This document shows, piece after piece, positions 1 through 9,049 of a stretch of 64,000 nt of DNA; positions within the stretch are counted from its first letter, which is position 1, and each line of letters opens with the position of its first letter. Under the pieces are notes generated by a model. That model searched no databases. It was given only the letters and a program-made list of their open reading frames with translations, and was not told where the DNA came from. The stretch comes from Maricaulis sp048270265 (GTDB taxonomy: Bacteria > Pseudomonadota > Alphaproteobacteria > Caulobacterales > Maricaulaceae). Both the position numbers and the translations under genes were made by a program. The DNA is taken from NCBI RefSeq assembly GCF_048270265.1, contig NZ_JBLWTD010000005.1:1-64000 (forward strand), read 5' to 3'.

Positions 1-215
1 CCGATCGCCGAATAGCGGCCACGCCAGGCACCGCCCTCGACCGATTCCAGCAAGCAGGCATGGCCATCCCGGTGCGCCAGTTTGAGATAGGCCGCGACCG
101 GGGTGAGCAGGTCGTCCGGCTTGCTCGCATGCACAATGACGGGCTCGCCTGCCCGCAAGCGCGCCTCGACCGCAGCGAATTCCGGCAGGGCGCGGCTGCG
201 TGCGGCCGCCGTCAC
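1..215 (-). CDS. trpE: Anthranilate synthase component I, N-terminal part (cut by window edge)
   Basis: Only the first ~71 codons lie in the window. The translated end reads LLESVEGGAWRGRYSAIG, the N-terminal signature of anthranilate synthase component I (chorismate plus glutamine to anthranilate, first step of tryptophan synthesis). The proposed start is GTG at 215. It overlaps the stop of the upstream PpiD-like gene as GTGA, so the two are probably translationally coupled. The catalytic chorismate-binding domain lies outside the window. p-Aminobenzoate or isochorismate synthases share the fold, but the ESVEGG..RGRYS string favours TrpE. Confidence 0.85.
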   Translation of the reverse strand, partial: MTAAARSRALPEFAAVEARLRAGEPVIVHASKPDDLLTPVAAYLKLAHRDGHACLLESVEGGAWRGRYSAI

Positions 216-2146
216 GGCGTTACGGTTTCGCCCAGGGCGCTGGCGCGCAGGCGCTGGTCGACCGAGCTCGCATCGATTTCATACTCGTTCAGCAAGGCGG
301 TCTGGGCCGAGACGAGGATGTCGTCATTGATCTCGTCGGCGATGGCCGCGGCGCGCTGCTCGATCTCGCCAAGTCCGGCCTGGGCCAGATCGGCGGGAAT
401 GATCTCGTCGACGATCAGCACCATGTGCGGGCCGGGGCCGCGGCGTTGCGCCAGGGCCGGCTGACCGGGCTCCATGCTGAAGGCCTGGCCGACGACATTT
501 GCCGTGAAGCTGCCCGCCGTCTCGTCGCGTTTCAGGGTCGAGGTCTCGATCCGGCCACCGGCTGTGAGCACGACGACTTCCATGTCATCGCCGGCCTGGA
601 GCTGGGCCAGCGCTTCATCAGCGCGAGCCTGTAACTGGCTGTCGGTTTCCGATGCACGCCACATTTCCGTGGCCTGGTCGCGAACCTCGTCCAGCGTGCG
701 GGGCTGGGACGGGATGATGTCATCGACGCGCAGGGTAAACCAGTCGGTCTCATTGTACTGCTGCAGATCGATGGCAAAGCCTGCGAACTGGTCAAAGGCG
801 ATGGGCAGGATGTCCGATGCCAGCGCCTGGAAGCGCAGGAAGTCGATTTCGCCATCCTGGGCGCGGGCATACTGATCCAGGGGAACAAAGGCCTCCAGCG
901 GCACGCCGGCGCGCTGGGACGCATCTTCCAGCGTCGCACCATTGGCGCGTTCCTGCTCGAAAGCCGCCATGGAGTCATACATGGCGTTGGTGGCTTCAGC
1001 GCGCGCCGCCTCGGTACGCAGGGCATCGAGCTGGTCTTCAAAGCTTGGTACCACGGCGTCGGTGGCGGCATCAATGCGCACCGCTGACCAGCCGAAACTG
1101 CCTTCAATGGCACCGGTGTCACCATCGGCCATGGCGAAGACGGCTGTCGCCAGCCGACTGTCGGGCACCTGGTAGGCCTGGGCGTCGGTCTGGGTCAGCG
1201 GGGCGTCGAGGCCAAGCTCGGTGGCGATGGCCTGCGCCGATTCGCCAGCCGCGAGGCGGGTCGCGATCTGGTTGGCGGTTGTTTCATCCGGCGTGGTCAG
1301 CTGGGTGAAGCTGCGCTGTGCGGGAGTCCCCACCACGCCGTTATCGACCTGGTATTCATAGGTTTCCCTCAGCACTGCTTCATCGATCTCGACGTCGGCA
1401 ATGTAATCTTCCAGCCGGAAACGAACCAGGGTGATGGCGCGGAATTCCGGAGCCGTGAAGACCGGCAGGCCAAGGGCGTCGGTCTGGTCGGGATGGGCCT
1501 CGATGAAGGTCTGCAATTGCTCGTCGGTCGGGTCCGGGATCGCATCGGCGGCCGAATCGTCAAGAATCAGCGCCCGGATCCGGCGCTGTTCCTGCTGTAC
1601 CAGATAGCGGGTCGCTGCCATGCCGGTTGGCGTCAGATTGCCGGAGGTGAGGGCCTCGGCCAGCTGGGCGCGGGTCATGTCCTCGGTGATGGAGCGTTCG
1701 AACTCGGCCGGCACGATCCGGGCATTCTGCAGGGCGCTGCGATAGGCCGTGGTATCAAGGGCGCCGGTCACCGGGTTGAGAAAGGCCTGGTAGGTGCGCA
1801 GTTCGGTAGCCAGGGCGCGGTCAGACGTGACCAGTCCAAGCTCGCGAGCCTTGGCGTAGAACGCGGCCTGCACGATCAGGCGCTGCAACACCTGGTCCCC
1901 GAACCCGGCCTCAAGGGCCTGCTCCCGGGTGACATCAGGGTTTGTTTGCTGGATCGTCTGCAACTCGCGTTCGAAGGACTGTGCAAGTTCGCGCTGACTG
2001 ATCTGTTCCTGACCGACCACCACGACGGCGGTGCCGCTGCCGGTAAAGATGCCACCGACCCCGTAGAGCGCAAAGCCCAGAACCAGCAGGACGATGATCA
2101 CCAGCGCGAGGGGCGATTGGGCGAAGGCGCGAAAATTTGACAGCAT
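212..2146 (-). CDS. PpiD/SurA-like periplasmic peptidyl-prolyl isomerase, inner-membrane anchored
   Basis: A 644-residue protein starting MLSNFRAFAQSPLALVII. One transmembrane helix at about residues 12-30 anchors a large periplasmic part. A SurA_N-like chaperone segment follows (about 35-230, with GFGDQVLQRLIVQAAF), then a parvulin-type PPIase region (about 240-370) and a C-terminal helical tail. This is the architecture of PpiD, which helps proteins leaving the Sec translocon to fold. The open frame runs back to 2719, but ATG 2146 gives the correct N-in helix; the extension crosses tpiA antisense and is not real. It is divergent from tpiA and overlaps trpE by 4 nt, as in a two-gene operon. 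PPIase activity itself cannot be confirmed by eye. Confidence 0.85.
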   Translation of the reverse strand: MLSNFRAFAQSPLALVIIVLLVLGFALYGVGGIFTGSGTAVVVVGQEQISQRELAQSFERELQTIQQTNPDVTREQALEAGFGDQVLQRLIVQAAFYAKARELGLVTSDRALATELRTYQAFLNPVTGALDTTAYRSALQNARIVPAEFERSITEDMTRAQLAEALTSGNLTPTGMAATRYLVQQEQRRIRALILDDSAADAIPDPTDEQLQTFIEAHPDQTDALGLPVFTAPEFRAITLVRFRLEDYIADVEIDEAVLRETYEYQVDNGVVGTPAQRSFTQLTTPDETTANQIATRLAAGESAQAIATELGLDAPLTQTDAQAYQVPDSRLATAVFAMADGDTGAIEGSFGWSAVRIDAATDAVVPSFEDQLDALRTEAARAEATNAMYDSMAAFEQERANGATLEDASQRAGVPLEAFVPLDQYARAQDGEIDFLRFQALASDILPIAFDQFAGFAIDLQQYNETDWFTLRVDDIIPSQPRTLDEVRDQATEMWRASETDSQLQARADEALAQLQAGDDMEVVVLTAGGRIETSTLKRDETAGSFTANVVGQAFSMEPGQPALAQRRGPGPHMVLIVDEIIPADLAQAGLGEIEQRAAAIADEINDDILVSAQTALLNEYEIDASSVDQRLRASALGETVTP

Positions 2147-2323
2147 GGATTGGCAGGGCCTCTGGAAAGCAATGGCGGCAAGGTAACGGCGCAGATTCGC
2201 TGTCGCAAGCATCAGCGGCTGTACTGCGGGCAAAAGCGGCGGCCCATGATTGCCGCGATGGCGATTGCGGCTTACTCCTGTGGCAAACAAGGGCGCGGCG
2301 CGCCGGAGAAAATGGGGGGGTAT

Positions 2324-3049
2324 ATGCCACGACGCATGTTGATTGCAGGGAATTGGAAAATGCACGGCCTGCGGGCGGATCTGGGCTTTTTCGACAGCCT
2401 GGCGGCGCCTGCAGCACGGAGCAATGCCGAGGTCCTGATCTGCCCGCCCGCCACCTTGCTGGCCGCGGCGGCTGAGCGCTGCGCCGGCACTGACATTCTG
2501 CTCGGCGGGCAGGATTGCCATACGAACGCGACCGGAGCCCATACCGGTGATGTCTCGGCGCCGATGCTCAAAGATGCCGGCGCCCGCTACGTCATTCTTG
2601 GCCATTCCGAACGCCGCAGCGACCATGCGGAAAGTTCGGAGCTGGTCTGCGCCAAGGCGGATGCAGCCCTGGCCGCCGGCCTCACGCCGATCATCTGTGT
2701 CGGCGAAACACTTGAACAACGCGAGGCGGGCGAAGCCTTCGACGTCGTCGGCGCCCAGTTGAGCGCCTCACTGCCGGCCGGGGCGGGGACTGAGTTTGTC
2801 ATAGCTTATGAGCCGGTCTGGGCGATCGGGACTGGCCTCACCGCATCGGCCGACGATGTGGCACGGATGCATGCCTTCATCCGCACGCGGCTCTCCAAGC
2901 CGGCGTCTACGCGGGTGATTTACGGCGGATCCGTCAAGCCCGGCAATGCTGCCGAGCTGATGGCGCTGGACGATGTGGATGGCGCCCTGGTCGGCGGAGC
3001 CAGTCTCGACATTGATGCGTTCGCGGCGATTATCGCAACTGCAGGTTAG
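2324..3049 (+). CDS. tpiA: Triosephosphate isomerase
   Basis: 241 residues, normal family length. It interconverts dihydroxyacetone phosphate and glyceraldehyde 3-phosphate in cytosolic glycolysis and gluconeogenesis. All catalytic motifs are present: IAGNWKMHG (Asn and Lys), ILGHSERR (electrophilic His), YEPVWAIGTG (general-base Glu and loop 6) and YGGSVKPGN (phosphate binding). ATG 2324 is preferred (MPRRMLIAGNWK), with GGAG at 2305-2308 upstream. ATG 2336 would also work and would remove four residues. It is divergent from the PpiD-like gene, with 177 bp between the starts. Confidence 0.97.
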   Translation: MPRRMLIAGNWKMHGLRADLGFFDSLAAPAARSNAEVLICPPATLLAAAAERCAGTDILLGGQDCHTNATGAHTGDVSAPMLKDAGARYVILGHSERRSDHAESSELVCAKADAALAAGLTPIICVGETLEQREAGEAFDVVGAQLSASLPAGAGTEFVIAYEPVWAIGTGLTASADDVARMHAFIRTRLSKPASTRVIYGGSVKPGNAAELMALDDVDGALVGGASLDIDAFAAIIATAG

Positions 3050-3056
3050 GGCCGCA

Positions 3057-3077
3057 CTGCGCCGGTACGCGGCGCGG
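3057..3077 (+). terminator. GC hairpin after tpiA
   Basis: An 8-bp stem (one G-T wobble) with a 5-nt GTACG loop begins 8 nt after the tpiA stop. No T-run follows, so this is a possible factor-assisted terminator or 3' stabiliser, not a classical intrinsic terminator. Confidence 0.4.
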
Positions 3078-3154
3078 TAAGCGGATTGAAACCTATTCCC
3101 GTAATGGTGGCATCAGCTTGATGTCTTGATCCAATGACCGGGAGCGCGCGGCGC

Positions 3155-4216
3155 ATGAGTGAAGTTGACTACGCCAGAGCCTCAGTTCTTCTGTTTGACC
3201 CGGTGCATGTGAACCAGCGCACATCGCGCTATGCCCTGTTTGAAATGGGCTTCCGGAAGATCGAATGCGTCTCGAGCCTCAACGAGTTCAAGGCCGCGCT
3301 GGCCGATACCTCGCCGGCCCTCGTGGTTGCCGAGAGCAGTGCGACCGATGCCGATGTGTTCAGGCTTGTCCGCAGCGTCCGCCGCAGCGATCTGGGCCGC
3401 AATCCCTTTGTCGTCATCCTGCTGACGACCTGGAGCCGTGACACGACCCATATCCGCCGCGCGATCGAGTGTGGCGCCGATGATGTCATCGTGCGGCCAT
3501 TCTCGACCATGTTTGCCGCCGAGCGTGTGCGCACCCTGGTTCGCGATCGCAAGGACTTCATTGTCACCAGCGATTATGTTGGCCCTGACCGGCGCAAGAG
3601 CACGGATCGTGATTCCGACACCCAGCCGCTGACGGTCCCCAATTTCCTGCAGGCGATTGTCCATGGCGATGACGCCGCGATTGACCGGGCCAGCAGCTGG
3701 GCCCGAGAGGCCAAGGACGTGATTATCGCCGAGCGCCTGCGCCGTATGGCGATGCGCATCGTTATTTCCGTCGAGATTCAGCTCAACAAGCCGGAAGAGA
3801 ACGCACTGCCGGTTCGCCTCGATGTCGCCGACATGGCGCGCACGGCCCGCGAACTGCGCGTGCAGCTCGTTAAGGCCTCTCGCGGCGAGGCGGCCGAGGT
3901 CGCGGCGGCCCTGATCGACCAGGTCTCCTCGCTCGGCGATGGCAGCGCGGCCGACAAGCGGTCGCTGCAACTGATCAAGGAATTGTCGATGGCGACCTAT
4001 GCCGCCTTTGCCAATGGCGAATCGCTGGAGCGCTCAAAAGACGAGATCGACCGCACCGTCGCCAATCTGCGCGCACGGCTGCAATCGCGTTCTGCCGATG
4101 GCAAATTGAAGGCCCAGATCGAGGCTGCCCGGGCCAAGGCTGTCAGCGAGGCCCAGGATACGGCAGACGCTACTGGCCAAGCCGACGGTGCTGGTATAAA
4201 ACGCGCCGCCATGTGA
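3155..4216 (+). CDS. Degenerate receiver-domain protein with helical C-terminal region
   Basis: 353 residues. Residues ~8-125 fold-match a CheY-like receiver: strand 1 ASVLLFDP, strand 4 VVILLTTW and strand 5 DDVIVRPFS. The usual phospho-acceptor Asp on strand 3 appears to be Glu (ALVVAESS), and the conserved KPF lysine is Arg (VRPF). A YVGPDRRK linker follows, then a ~200-residue helical segment with no output domain I recognise and an Ala-rich charged tail. ATG 3155 has GGGAG at 3141-3145; an in-frame ATG at 3134 is less well spaced. It may act as a phosphorylation-independent or locked-on signalling scaffold (inference). It lies alone between tpiA and secG. Confidence 0.7.
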   Translation: MSEVDYARASVLLFDPVHVNQRTSRYALFEMGFRKIECVSSLNEFKAALADTSPALVVAESSATDADVFRLVRSVRRSDLGRNPFVVILLTTWSRDTTHIRRAIECGADDVIVRPFSTMFAAERVRTLVRDRKDFIVTSDYVGPDRRKSTDRDSDTQPLTVPNFLQAIVHGDDAAIDRASSWAREAKDVIIAERLRRMAMRIVISVEIQLNKPEENALPVRLDVADMARTARELRVQLVKASRGEAAEVAAALIDQVSSLGDGSAADKRSLQLIKELSMATYAAFANGESLERSKDEIDRTVANLRARLQSRSADGKLKAQIEAARAKAVSEAQDTADATGQADGAGIKRAAM

Positions 4217-4283
4217 CCGGGTTGCATGCGGGCGGGCCGGGGGCCATGTCTGCAGGGCAGAACCCAAATCTCAGGCGGTATTC

Positions 4284-4607
4284 ATGACAAACGTGCTTCT
4301 CATCATCCAACTCCTGGTGGCGATTGCCCTGGTGGCCGTGATCCTGTTGCAGCAATCCGAGGGCGGCGCCCTTGGTGTCGGCGGCGGCGCGGGCGGCGGC
4401 ATGATGAGCGGTCGTGGCGCGGCGAACATGCTGACGCGCACCACCATGATCCTGGGTGCGGTGTTCATCGGCAATTCGATCCTCCTCGCCGTCGTGGTCG
4501 GTGTGAATTCCGAGGGCCAAAGCGTGTTTGAACGCAATGCGGATGCTGTCCTGCCAGACCTTCCGGCCGATGATCTGCCCAGCGATGGCGTCCCGACGGA
4601 CGGCTGA
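4284..4607 (+). CDS. secG: Preprotein translocase subunit SecG
   Basis: 107 residues with two transmembrane helices (about 4-22 and 53-73), joined by the typical Gly-rich loop containing QQSEGGALG. SecG is the auxiliary subunit of the SecYEG channel in the inner membrane. The acidic/Pro-rich C-terminal tail after the second helix is common in alphaproteobacterial SecG. It sits directly upstream of pyrG, a conserved neighbour in this class. Confidence 0.93.
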   Translation: MTNVLLIIQLLVAIALVAVILLQQSEGGALGVGGGAGGGMMSGRGAANMLTRTTMILGAVFIGNSILLAVVVGVNSEGQSVFERNADAVLPDLPADDLPSDGVPTDG

Positions 4608-4611
4608 TCCA

Positions 4612-4644
4612 GGCGTAATTCACAGTCAATTTTGTAATTGCGCC
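4612..4644 (+). terminator. Hairpin between secG and pyrG
   Basis: A 9-bp stem (GGCG.AATT paired with AATT.CGCC, one T-G wobble) with a 15-nt loop, followed by TTTC. It starts 4 nt after the secG stop and ends 37 nt before pyrG. It could terminate or attenuate transcription into pyrG; only the fold is seen. Confidence 0.4.
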
Positions 4645-4681
4645 TTTCGGGTCGCACGAATCTCCGATAGGCAGATTGCCC

Positions 4682-6310
4682 ATGCCGCGATATATCTTCA
4701 TCACCGGCGGCGTGGTCTCCTCGCTCGGAAAAGGCCTCGCTTCAGCCGCTCTCGGTGCCCTGCTGCAAGCACGGGGCTATTCCGTACGTCTGCGCAAGCT
4801 CGACCCCTATCTCAATGTCGATCCCGGCACGATGTCGCCCTATCAGCATGGCGAATGCTATGTGACGGATGATGGCGCCGAGACCGATCTCGATCTGGGC
4901 CACTACGAGCGCTTCACCGGTGTGCCGGCGAGCCAGGCCGACAATATCACCACGGGACGCATCTATCAGCGCATCATCGAGCGCGAGCGCCGTGGCGATT
5001 ATCTCGGTGCGACGGTGCAGGTCATTCCGCACGTCACCGACATCATCAAGCAATTCGTCCTCTCCGATGCCGGCGATGCCGACTTCGTGCTGTGCGAGAT
5101 CGGCGGCACGGTCGGCGATATCGAGGGCCTGCCCTTCTTCGAGGCGATCCGCCAGCTCGGCCAGGAACTCGGCCATGAGCGCGCCGTCTTCGTTCACGTC
5201 ACACTGCTGCCCTACATCAAGGTCGCCGGCGAGATGAAGACCAAGCCGACGCAGCACTCGGTCAAGGAATTGCGCTCGATCGGCATTCAGCCCGACATCC
5301 TGCTGTGCCGCTGCGAGATGCCGATCCTGGCGGGCGACAAGCGCAAGATCGGCCAGTTCTGCAATGTGCGCGAAAGCGCCGTCATCGAGGGCATGGATGC
5401 GCCGTCGCTTTATGATGTGCCGCTCGCCTATCACCGCGAAGGCCTGGACCGCGAGGTCCTGCGCTGTTTCGGAATCGCCGATGCGCCCGAGCCCGACCTC
5501 ACGAAATGGCTCAAGATCTCCAAGACCATCGCCGAGCCGGACGGGGAAGTGACGATCGGCATTGTCGGCAAATATGTCGGCCTGCTCGACGCCTACAAGT
5601 CGCTGATCGAGGCGCTGGCTCATGGCGGCATCGCCAATGGCGTCAAGGTGAAGCTGAAATGGCTCGATAGTGAGCAGTTCGAGAAAGACGACCCGTTCGC
5701 GCCGCTCGAGGATGTCCACGCCGTCCTGGTGCCGGGCGGCTTTGGCGGCCGCGGCGCCGAGGGCAAGGTCGCCGCTGCGCGCTTTGCCCGCGAGCGCAAG
5801 GTTCCATTTTTCGGCATTTGTTACGGCATGCAGATGGCGGTGCTCGAAGCGGCCCGCGATCTCGCCGGGATCGAGAACGCCACCTCAAGCGAATTCGATG
5901 AGGGCGGTGAACCGATCATCGGCCTGCTGACCGAATGGTCACGCGGCAATGAGGTCGAGACGCGCTCCGAAACCGATGACAAGGGCGGCACGATGCGTCT
6001 GGGTGCCTATCCGGCCGTCCTCGCCGAGGGCAGCCGCGTGCGCGAGATCTATGGCGCCAGCCATATCGAGGAGCGCCACCGCCACCGTTACGAGGTGAAT
6101 ATCGCCTACAAGCAGAAGCTTGAGGAAGCGGGCCTGGTCTTCTCCGGCATGTCGCCGGACGGGATTCTGCCGGAAATCGTCGAGATCAAGGACCATCCCT
6201 GGTTCATCGGTGTGCAATTCCACCCCGAACTGAAATCGCGGCCCTTCGAGCCACATCCGCTGTTCGCCAGCTTCGTTGCTGCGGCGCTGGAACAGAGCCG
6301 GATGGTCTGA
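4682..6310 (+). CDS. pyrG: CTP synthase (glutamine hydrolysing)
   Basis: 542 residues, family-typical. The N-terminal amidoligase domain begins PRYIFITGGVVSSLGKG (P-loop) and contains CEIGGTVGDIEG. The C-terminal glutaminase domain (from ~290) has the nucleophile elbow FFGICYGMQ (Cys) and the VQFHPE His/Glu pair. It makes CTP from UTP, ATP and glutamine in the cytosol. ATG 4682 is used; an in-frame TTG two codons upstream is possible but matches the family less well. A hairpin lies in the gap from secG. Confidence 0.97.
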   Translation: MPRYIFITGGVVSSLGKGLASAALGALLQARGYSVRLRKLDPYLNVDPGTMSPYQHGECYVTDDGAETDLDLGHYERFTGVPASQADNITTGRIYQRIIERERRGDYLGATVQVIPHVTDIIKQFVLSDAGDADFVLCEIGGTVGDIEGLPFFEAIRQLGQELGHERAVFVHVTLLPYIKVAGEMKTKPTQHSVKELRSIGIQPDILLCRCEMPILAGDKRKIGQFCNVRESAVIEGMDAPSLYDVPLAYHREGLDREVLRCFGIADAPEPDLTKWLKISKTIAEPDGEVTIGIVGKYVGLLDAYKSLIEALAHGGIANGVKVKLKWLDSEQFEKDDPFAPLEDVHAVLVPGGFGGRGAEGKVAAARFARERKVPFFGICYGMQMAVLEAARDLAGIENATSSEFDEGGEPIIGLLTEWSRGNEVETRSETDDKGGTMRLGAYPAVLAEGSRVREIYGASHIEERHRHRYEVNIAYKQKLEEAGLVFSGMSPDGILPEIVEIKDHPWFIGVQFHPELKSRPFEPHPLFASFVAAALEQSRMV

Positions 6311-6435
6311 TCTGACCCCGTATTGAATGCGCCCGCTGGATTTTTGCCGCCGGGATGCATCCAATCACAATCCCACATGCATCAAGGATGAAGGGCGCTA
6401 TCCTGCCCGGCATGGATGTGTGATGGGAGACGATT

Positions 6436-7077
6436 ATGCGCAATCTGGTTTTGACGGCCGTCGCGGCGGCAACAATGTCGGCGGGGCTTGCCGCCGCCGA
6501 GGATGTCCAGCAACTCGAGCTGACGGGCTTTGACAGCATCAATGCCGGCGGCGGCTATCAGCTGATCGTCACGGTTGGCGAGACATGGTCGGTCAATATC
6601 GAGGGCGATGCCGATGATTTCGACCGCCTTGATGCCCAGCTCGACGGCGATGAGCTCGCCTTGCGCCAGCGCACGCGGCTATTCCAGCGAAATCGCGGGC
6701 TTGATCTGACGGTGCGGGTCACGATGCCGGCCGTTGAAGCACTCGATTTTCATCGCGGCATCGCCAGTCAGGTATCAGGCATCGACACCGATGCCTTGTC
6801 CGTTGAAGTCAGCACCGGCGCTGAAGTCCGGCTTTCCGGGACCTGCGGACGGCTCGATCTCGATCTTTCGACCGGCGGCGTTCTGAATGCGCGCGATCTG
6901 GTCTGCCAATCGGTGGATATCGATTCCTCGACCGGCGGCGAAGCCCGCGTCTTTGCCAGCGAACGCGCCGAGGTCAGCGCCTCGACCGGCGCCGCGGTCA
7001 GGATTTTCGGCCAGCCGGCCGACCGCGAAACGCGCGCTTCGATGGGCGGCGAAATCCGTTTTGATCGCGGCGACTAA
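6436..7077 (+). CDS. Exported DUF2807-type (head-GIN) protein
   Basis: 213 residues. Signal peptide MRNLVLTAVAAATMSAGLAAAE, then FDSINAGGGYQLIVTVGE, the GxGxxVxV opening of the DUF2807 'auto-transporter adhesin head GIN' family. The remainder is a right-handed beta-helix-like run with repeated STGGE/STGA units (LDLSTGGVL, DSSTGGEAR, SASTGAAVR, ASMGGEIR). The location is probably periplasmic or surface; function unknown. GGGAG at 6424-6428 supports ATG 6436. It overlaps the convergent decarboxylase gene by 4 nt (CTAA). It is a distant architectural relative of the solenoid proteins at 25-30 kb. Confidence 0.75.
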   Translation: MRNLVLTAVAAATMSAGLAAAEDVQQLELTGFDSINAGGGYQLIVTVGETWSVNIEGDADDFDRLDAQLDGDELALRQRTRLFQRNRGLDLTVRVTMPAVEALDFHRGIASQVSGIDTDALSVEVSTGAEVRLSGTCGRLDLDLSTGGVLNARDLVCQSVDIDSSTGGEARVFASERAEVSASTGAAVRIFGQPADRETRASMGGEIRFDRGD

Positions 7078-8471
7078 GGCGTCAGTTCGGCCAGGACCTC
7101 GACGGCCATCATTACATCTTCACGGGTGCAGTCGAACTGGCCGACCTGGAAGCGGATGACGAAGCGGCCGTCATGCATGGTCTGGGTCAGATAGGTGCGG
7201 CCGTCGGCATTGATCCGGTCGAGCAATGCGCGGGTCGCGGCTTCTCCCTCGTAGCAAAAGGTGAAGAGCGAGAAACGGCAGGGCGTCACGATCTGGAAGC
7301 CGGGCAGGGCGGCAATCGCTGCTTCAGCCTCGCGCGCCCAAGTGATGTGATTGCGGATCCGTGTGCGCAGGCCCTCCAGACCGTAGGCGCGGATCAGGAA
7401 CCATAGTTTCAGCGCCCGGAAGCGGCGCCCGAGCGGCACGGTCCATTCGCTGTAATTGACCAGCCCCTCCGCGCCGCCATCATCCAGGCCAGGCGTTTCG
7501 AGATAATCCGGCCGCAGGCCCAGCGTGCGCACTTGCGGGCCCGGGTCGGCGAGAAACTGGATCGAGCAGTCAAATTGCGCGCCGAGCCATTTATGCGGGT
7601 TGAAGACAATCGAGTCCGCACCCTCGATCCCGGCCCAGATCCCGCGCAATTCCGGACAGATCATCGCCGAGCCCGCCCAGGCCGCGTCAACATGGCTGTA
7701 GAGGCCTTCAGCCGCCGCGATGGCGAGGATGGCGGCAATCGGGTCGGACGCCCCCACCGAGGTCCCACCGACGCACAGCACCACACCGGCGGGCAGATAT
7801 CCGGCGGCGCGGTCGGCGGCGATGGCGGCGCTCAGGGCTTCGGGACGCATGGAATCATTCGCGTCGGTAGCGATTTTCACCAGATTGTCCTGGCCGATCC
7901 CGGCAATGCGGATCGCCTTGTCGATCGAGGAATGCGCCTGGGCCGAGGCATAGACGCGCAGCCTCGGCTGGCCGGACAGGCCGCCGGCATTGCCGGACCA
8001 GCCAAGGGCACGCTCGCGCATGGTCAGGATGGCGGCGAGGGTGGCCGAGGAGGCACTGTCCTGGATGACGCCGCGAAACCCGGCGGGCAGACCGAGCGCC
8101 TGGCGCATCCAGTCGACCATGCGGGTTTCCATTTCGGTGGCGGCCGGTGAGGTCTGCCACAGCATGCATTGCGCTGCCATCGCGGCGGTGAGCTGTTCGG
8201 CCAGCATCGAGGCCGGCGCCGCATTGGCCGGGAAATAGGCGAAGAAGCGCGGATGCTGCCAATGCGTCATGCCATCGGGCACAATACGTTCGAAATCGGC
8301 GAAGATCTGCTCCATCGTCTCGGCCGCTTCCGGCGGTGAGGCGGGGAGCTGGCGCAGGATGTCGCCGGGCTGGGACTGGGCGCGCACCGGGCGCTCGCGC
8401 AGGGTGGAGAGATAGTCCACCGTCCAGTCGGCAATCCGCCTGGCCCAGCGGCCATAAGTGTCCAGATCCAT
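7074..8471 (-). CDS. Pyridoxal-phosphate group II decarboxylase (aromatic-L-amino-acid decarboxylase family)
   Basis: 465 residues starting MDLDTYGRWARRIADWTVDYL. The family motifs are WQHPRFFAYFPAN, a Ser/Ala-rich PLP-phosphate region (IQDSASSATLAAI), HVDAAWAGSA (Asp holding the pyridine nitrogen) and SIVFNPHKWLG (Schiff-base Lys). The fold is that of aromatic amino acid decarboxylases (tryptophan, tyrosine or DOPA to amine). The substrate is undetermined, and some members are oxidative aldehyde synthases. The ORF extends to 8636, but ATG 8471 matches the family start. A 13-bp hairpin lies 26 nt upstream. The stop overlaps that of the DUF2807 gene. Confidence 0.88.
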   Translation of the reverse strand: MDLDTYGRWARRIADWTVDYLSTLRERPVRAQSQPGDILRQLPASPPEAAETMEQIFADFERIVPDGMTHWQHPRFFAYFPANAAPASMLAEQLTAAMAAQCMLWQTSPAATEMETRMVDWMRQALGLPAGFRGVIQDSASSATLAAILTMRERALGWSGNAGGLSGQPRLRVYASAQAHSSIDKAIRIAGIGQDNLVKIATDANDSMRPEALSAAIAADRAAGYLPAGVVLCVGGTSVGASDPIAAILAIAAAEGLYSHVDAAWAGSAMICPELRGIWAGIEGADSIVFNPHKWLGAQFDCSIQFLADPGPQVRTLGLRPDYLETPGLDDGGAEGLVNYSEWTVPLGRRFRALKLWFLIRAYGLEGLRTRIRNHITWAREAEAAIAALPGFQIVTPCRFSLFTFCYEGEAATRALLDRINADGRTYLTQTMHDGRFVIRFQVGQFDCTREDVMMAVEVLAELTP

Positions 8472-8496
8472 GGCCTGTCCTCGCTTTGATGCTTTG

Positions 8497-8527
8497 CCCG
8501 GGTCCAGTTCGCAAAACTGGACTCGGG
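8497..8527 (-). promoter_or_regulatory. Strong hairpin in the leader of the PLP decarboxylase gene
   Basis: A 13-bp stem (8497-8509 with 8515-8527, one wobble) and a 5-nt loop. It ends 25 nt before the decarboxylase start, so it would lie in that mRNA's 5' leader if transcription begins upstream. It may affect translation or termination, or be part of the repeat cluster. Confidence 0.45.
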
Positions 8528-8678
8528 GTGGAAGAGGGGCCTCACTCTTACACTGACTGGAGCGAGGATGCGTAGAGGCCGGCGATGGGCGGATGCAGGT
8601 CGAGAGAGATGCGTATCGGCGATCCCGGCCCCGCATCGAAGATGAACAGAATTATGTGAAACGGCAAACACTGTCTGC

Positions 8679-8758
8679 CAGTCTGCCATTGCCCCGGCGG
8701 GAGGCGTGGAGCCGCATGGGGACTGGAAATTCGCGGATGGCAGGGTGATGGCAGACTG
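8679..8758. repeat. 11-bp inverted repeat pair
   Basis: CAGTCTGCCAT at 8679-8689 is perfectly inverted at 8748-8758, with 58 bp between. First of the dyads in the non-coding block. Confidence 0.5.
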
Positions 8759-8816
8759 TCACCGGCTACCATTCACTGTCGCGACCGGCGGCCATCCGGA
8801 CGCGGGAAATCTTGAC

Positions 8817-8848
8817 GGGCCAACGATGTCAAAGAGCGAGGTTGGCCC
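8817..8848. repeat. 8-bp stem-loop
   Basis: GGGCCAAC (8817-8824) pairs with GTTGGCCC (8841-8848) around a 16-nt loop. Part of the dyad cluster. Confidence 0.5.
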
Positions 8849-8920
8849 GATTATAACGCGGATGGGGTGGGGGGCGGATTGGATGGGCCGGCAAAAGCAA
8901 GCCTCAAGTCTCTCCGCGGC

Positions 8921-9021
8921 GGACTCCGGCTTTTCGGCACCGCCGTGAAGAGGGACGTGTACCTCTGGTACGCGTCCCGGAGAGGACTCTCTTTTCACGG
9001 CGATTTCAGGCGAAGGAGTCC
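8921..9021. repeat. Nested three-level inverted repeat
   Basis: Three concentric pairs: GGACTCC/GGAGTCC (8921-8927, 9015-9021), CGCCGTGAA/TTCACGGCG (8941-8949, 8994-9002), and an inner 12-bp stem with one wobble and a TCT loop (8952-8963, 8967-8978). The nesting implies selection for, or a recent origin from, a folded single strand. Confidence 0.6.
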
Positions 9022-9049
9022 GGCATCGACCGAAACCGGGTTTTCCCCG

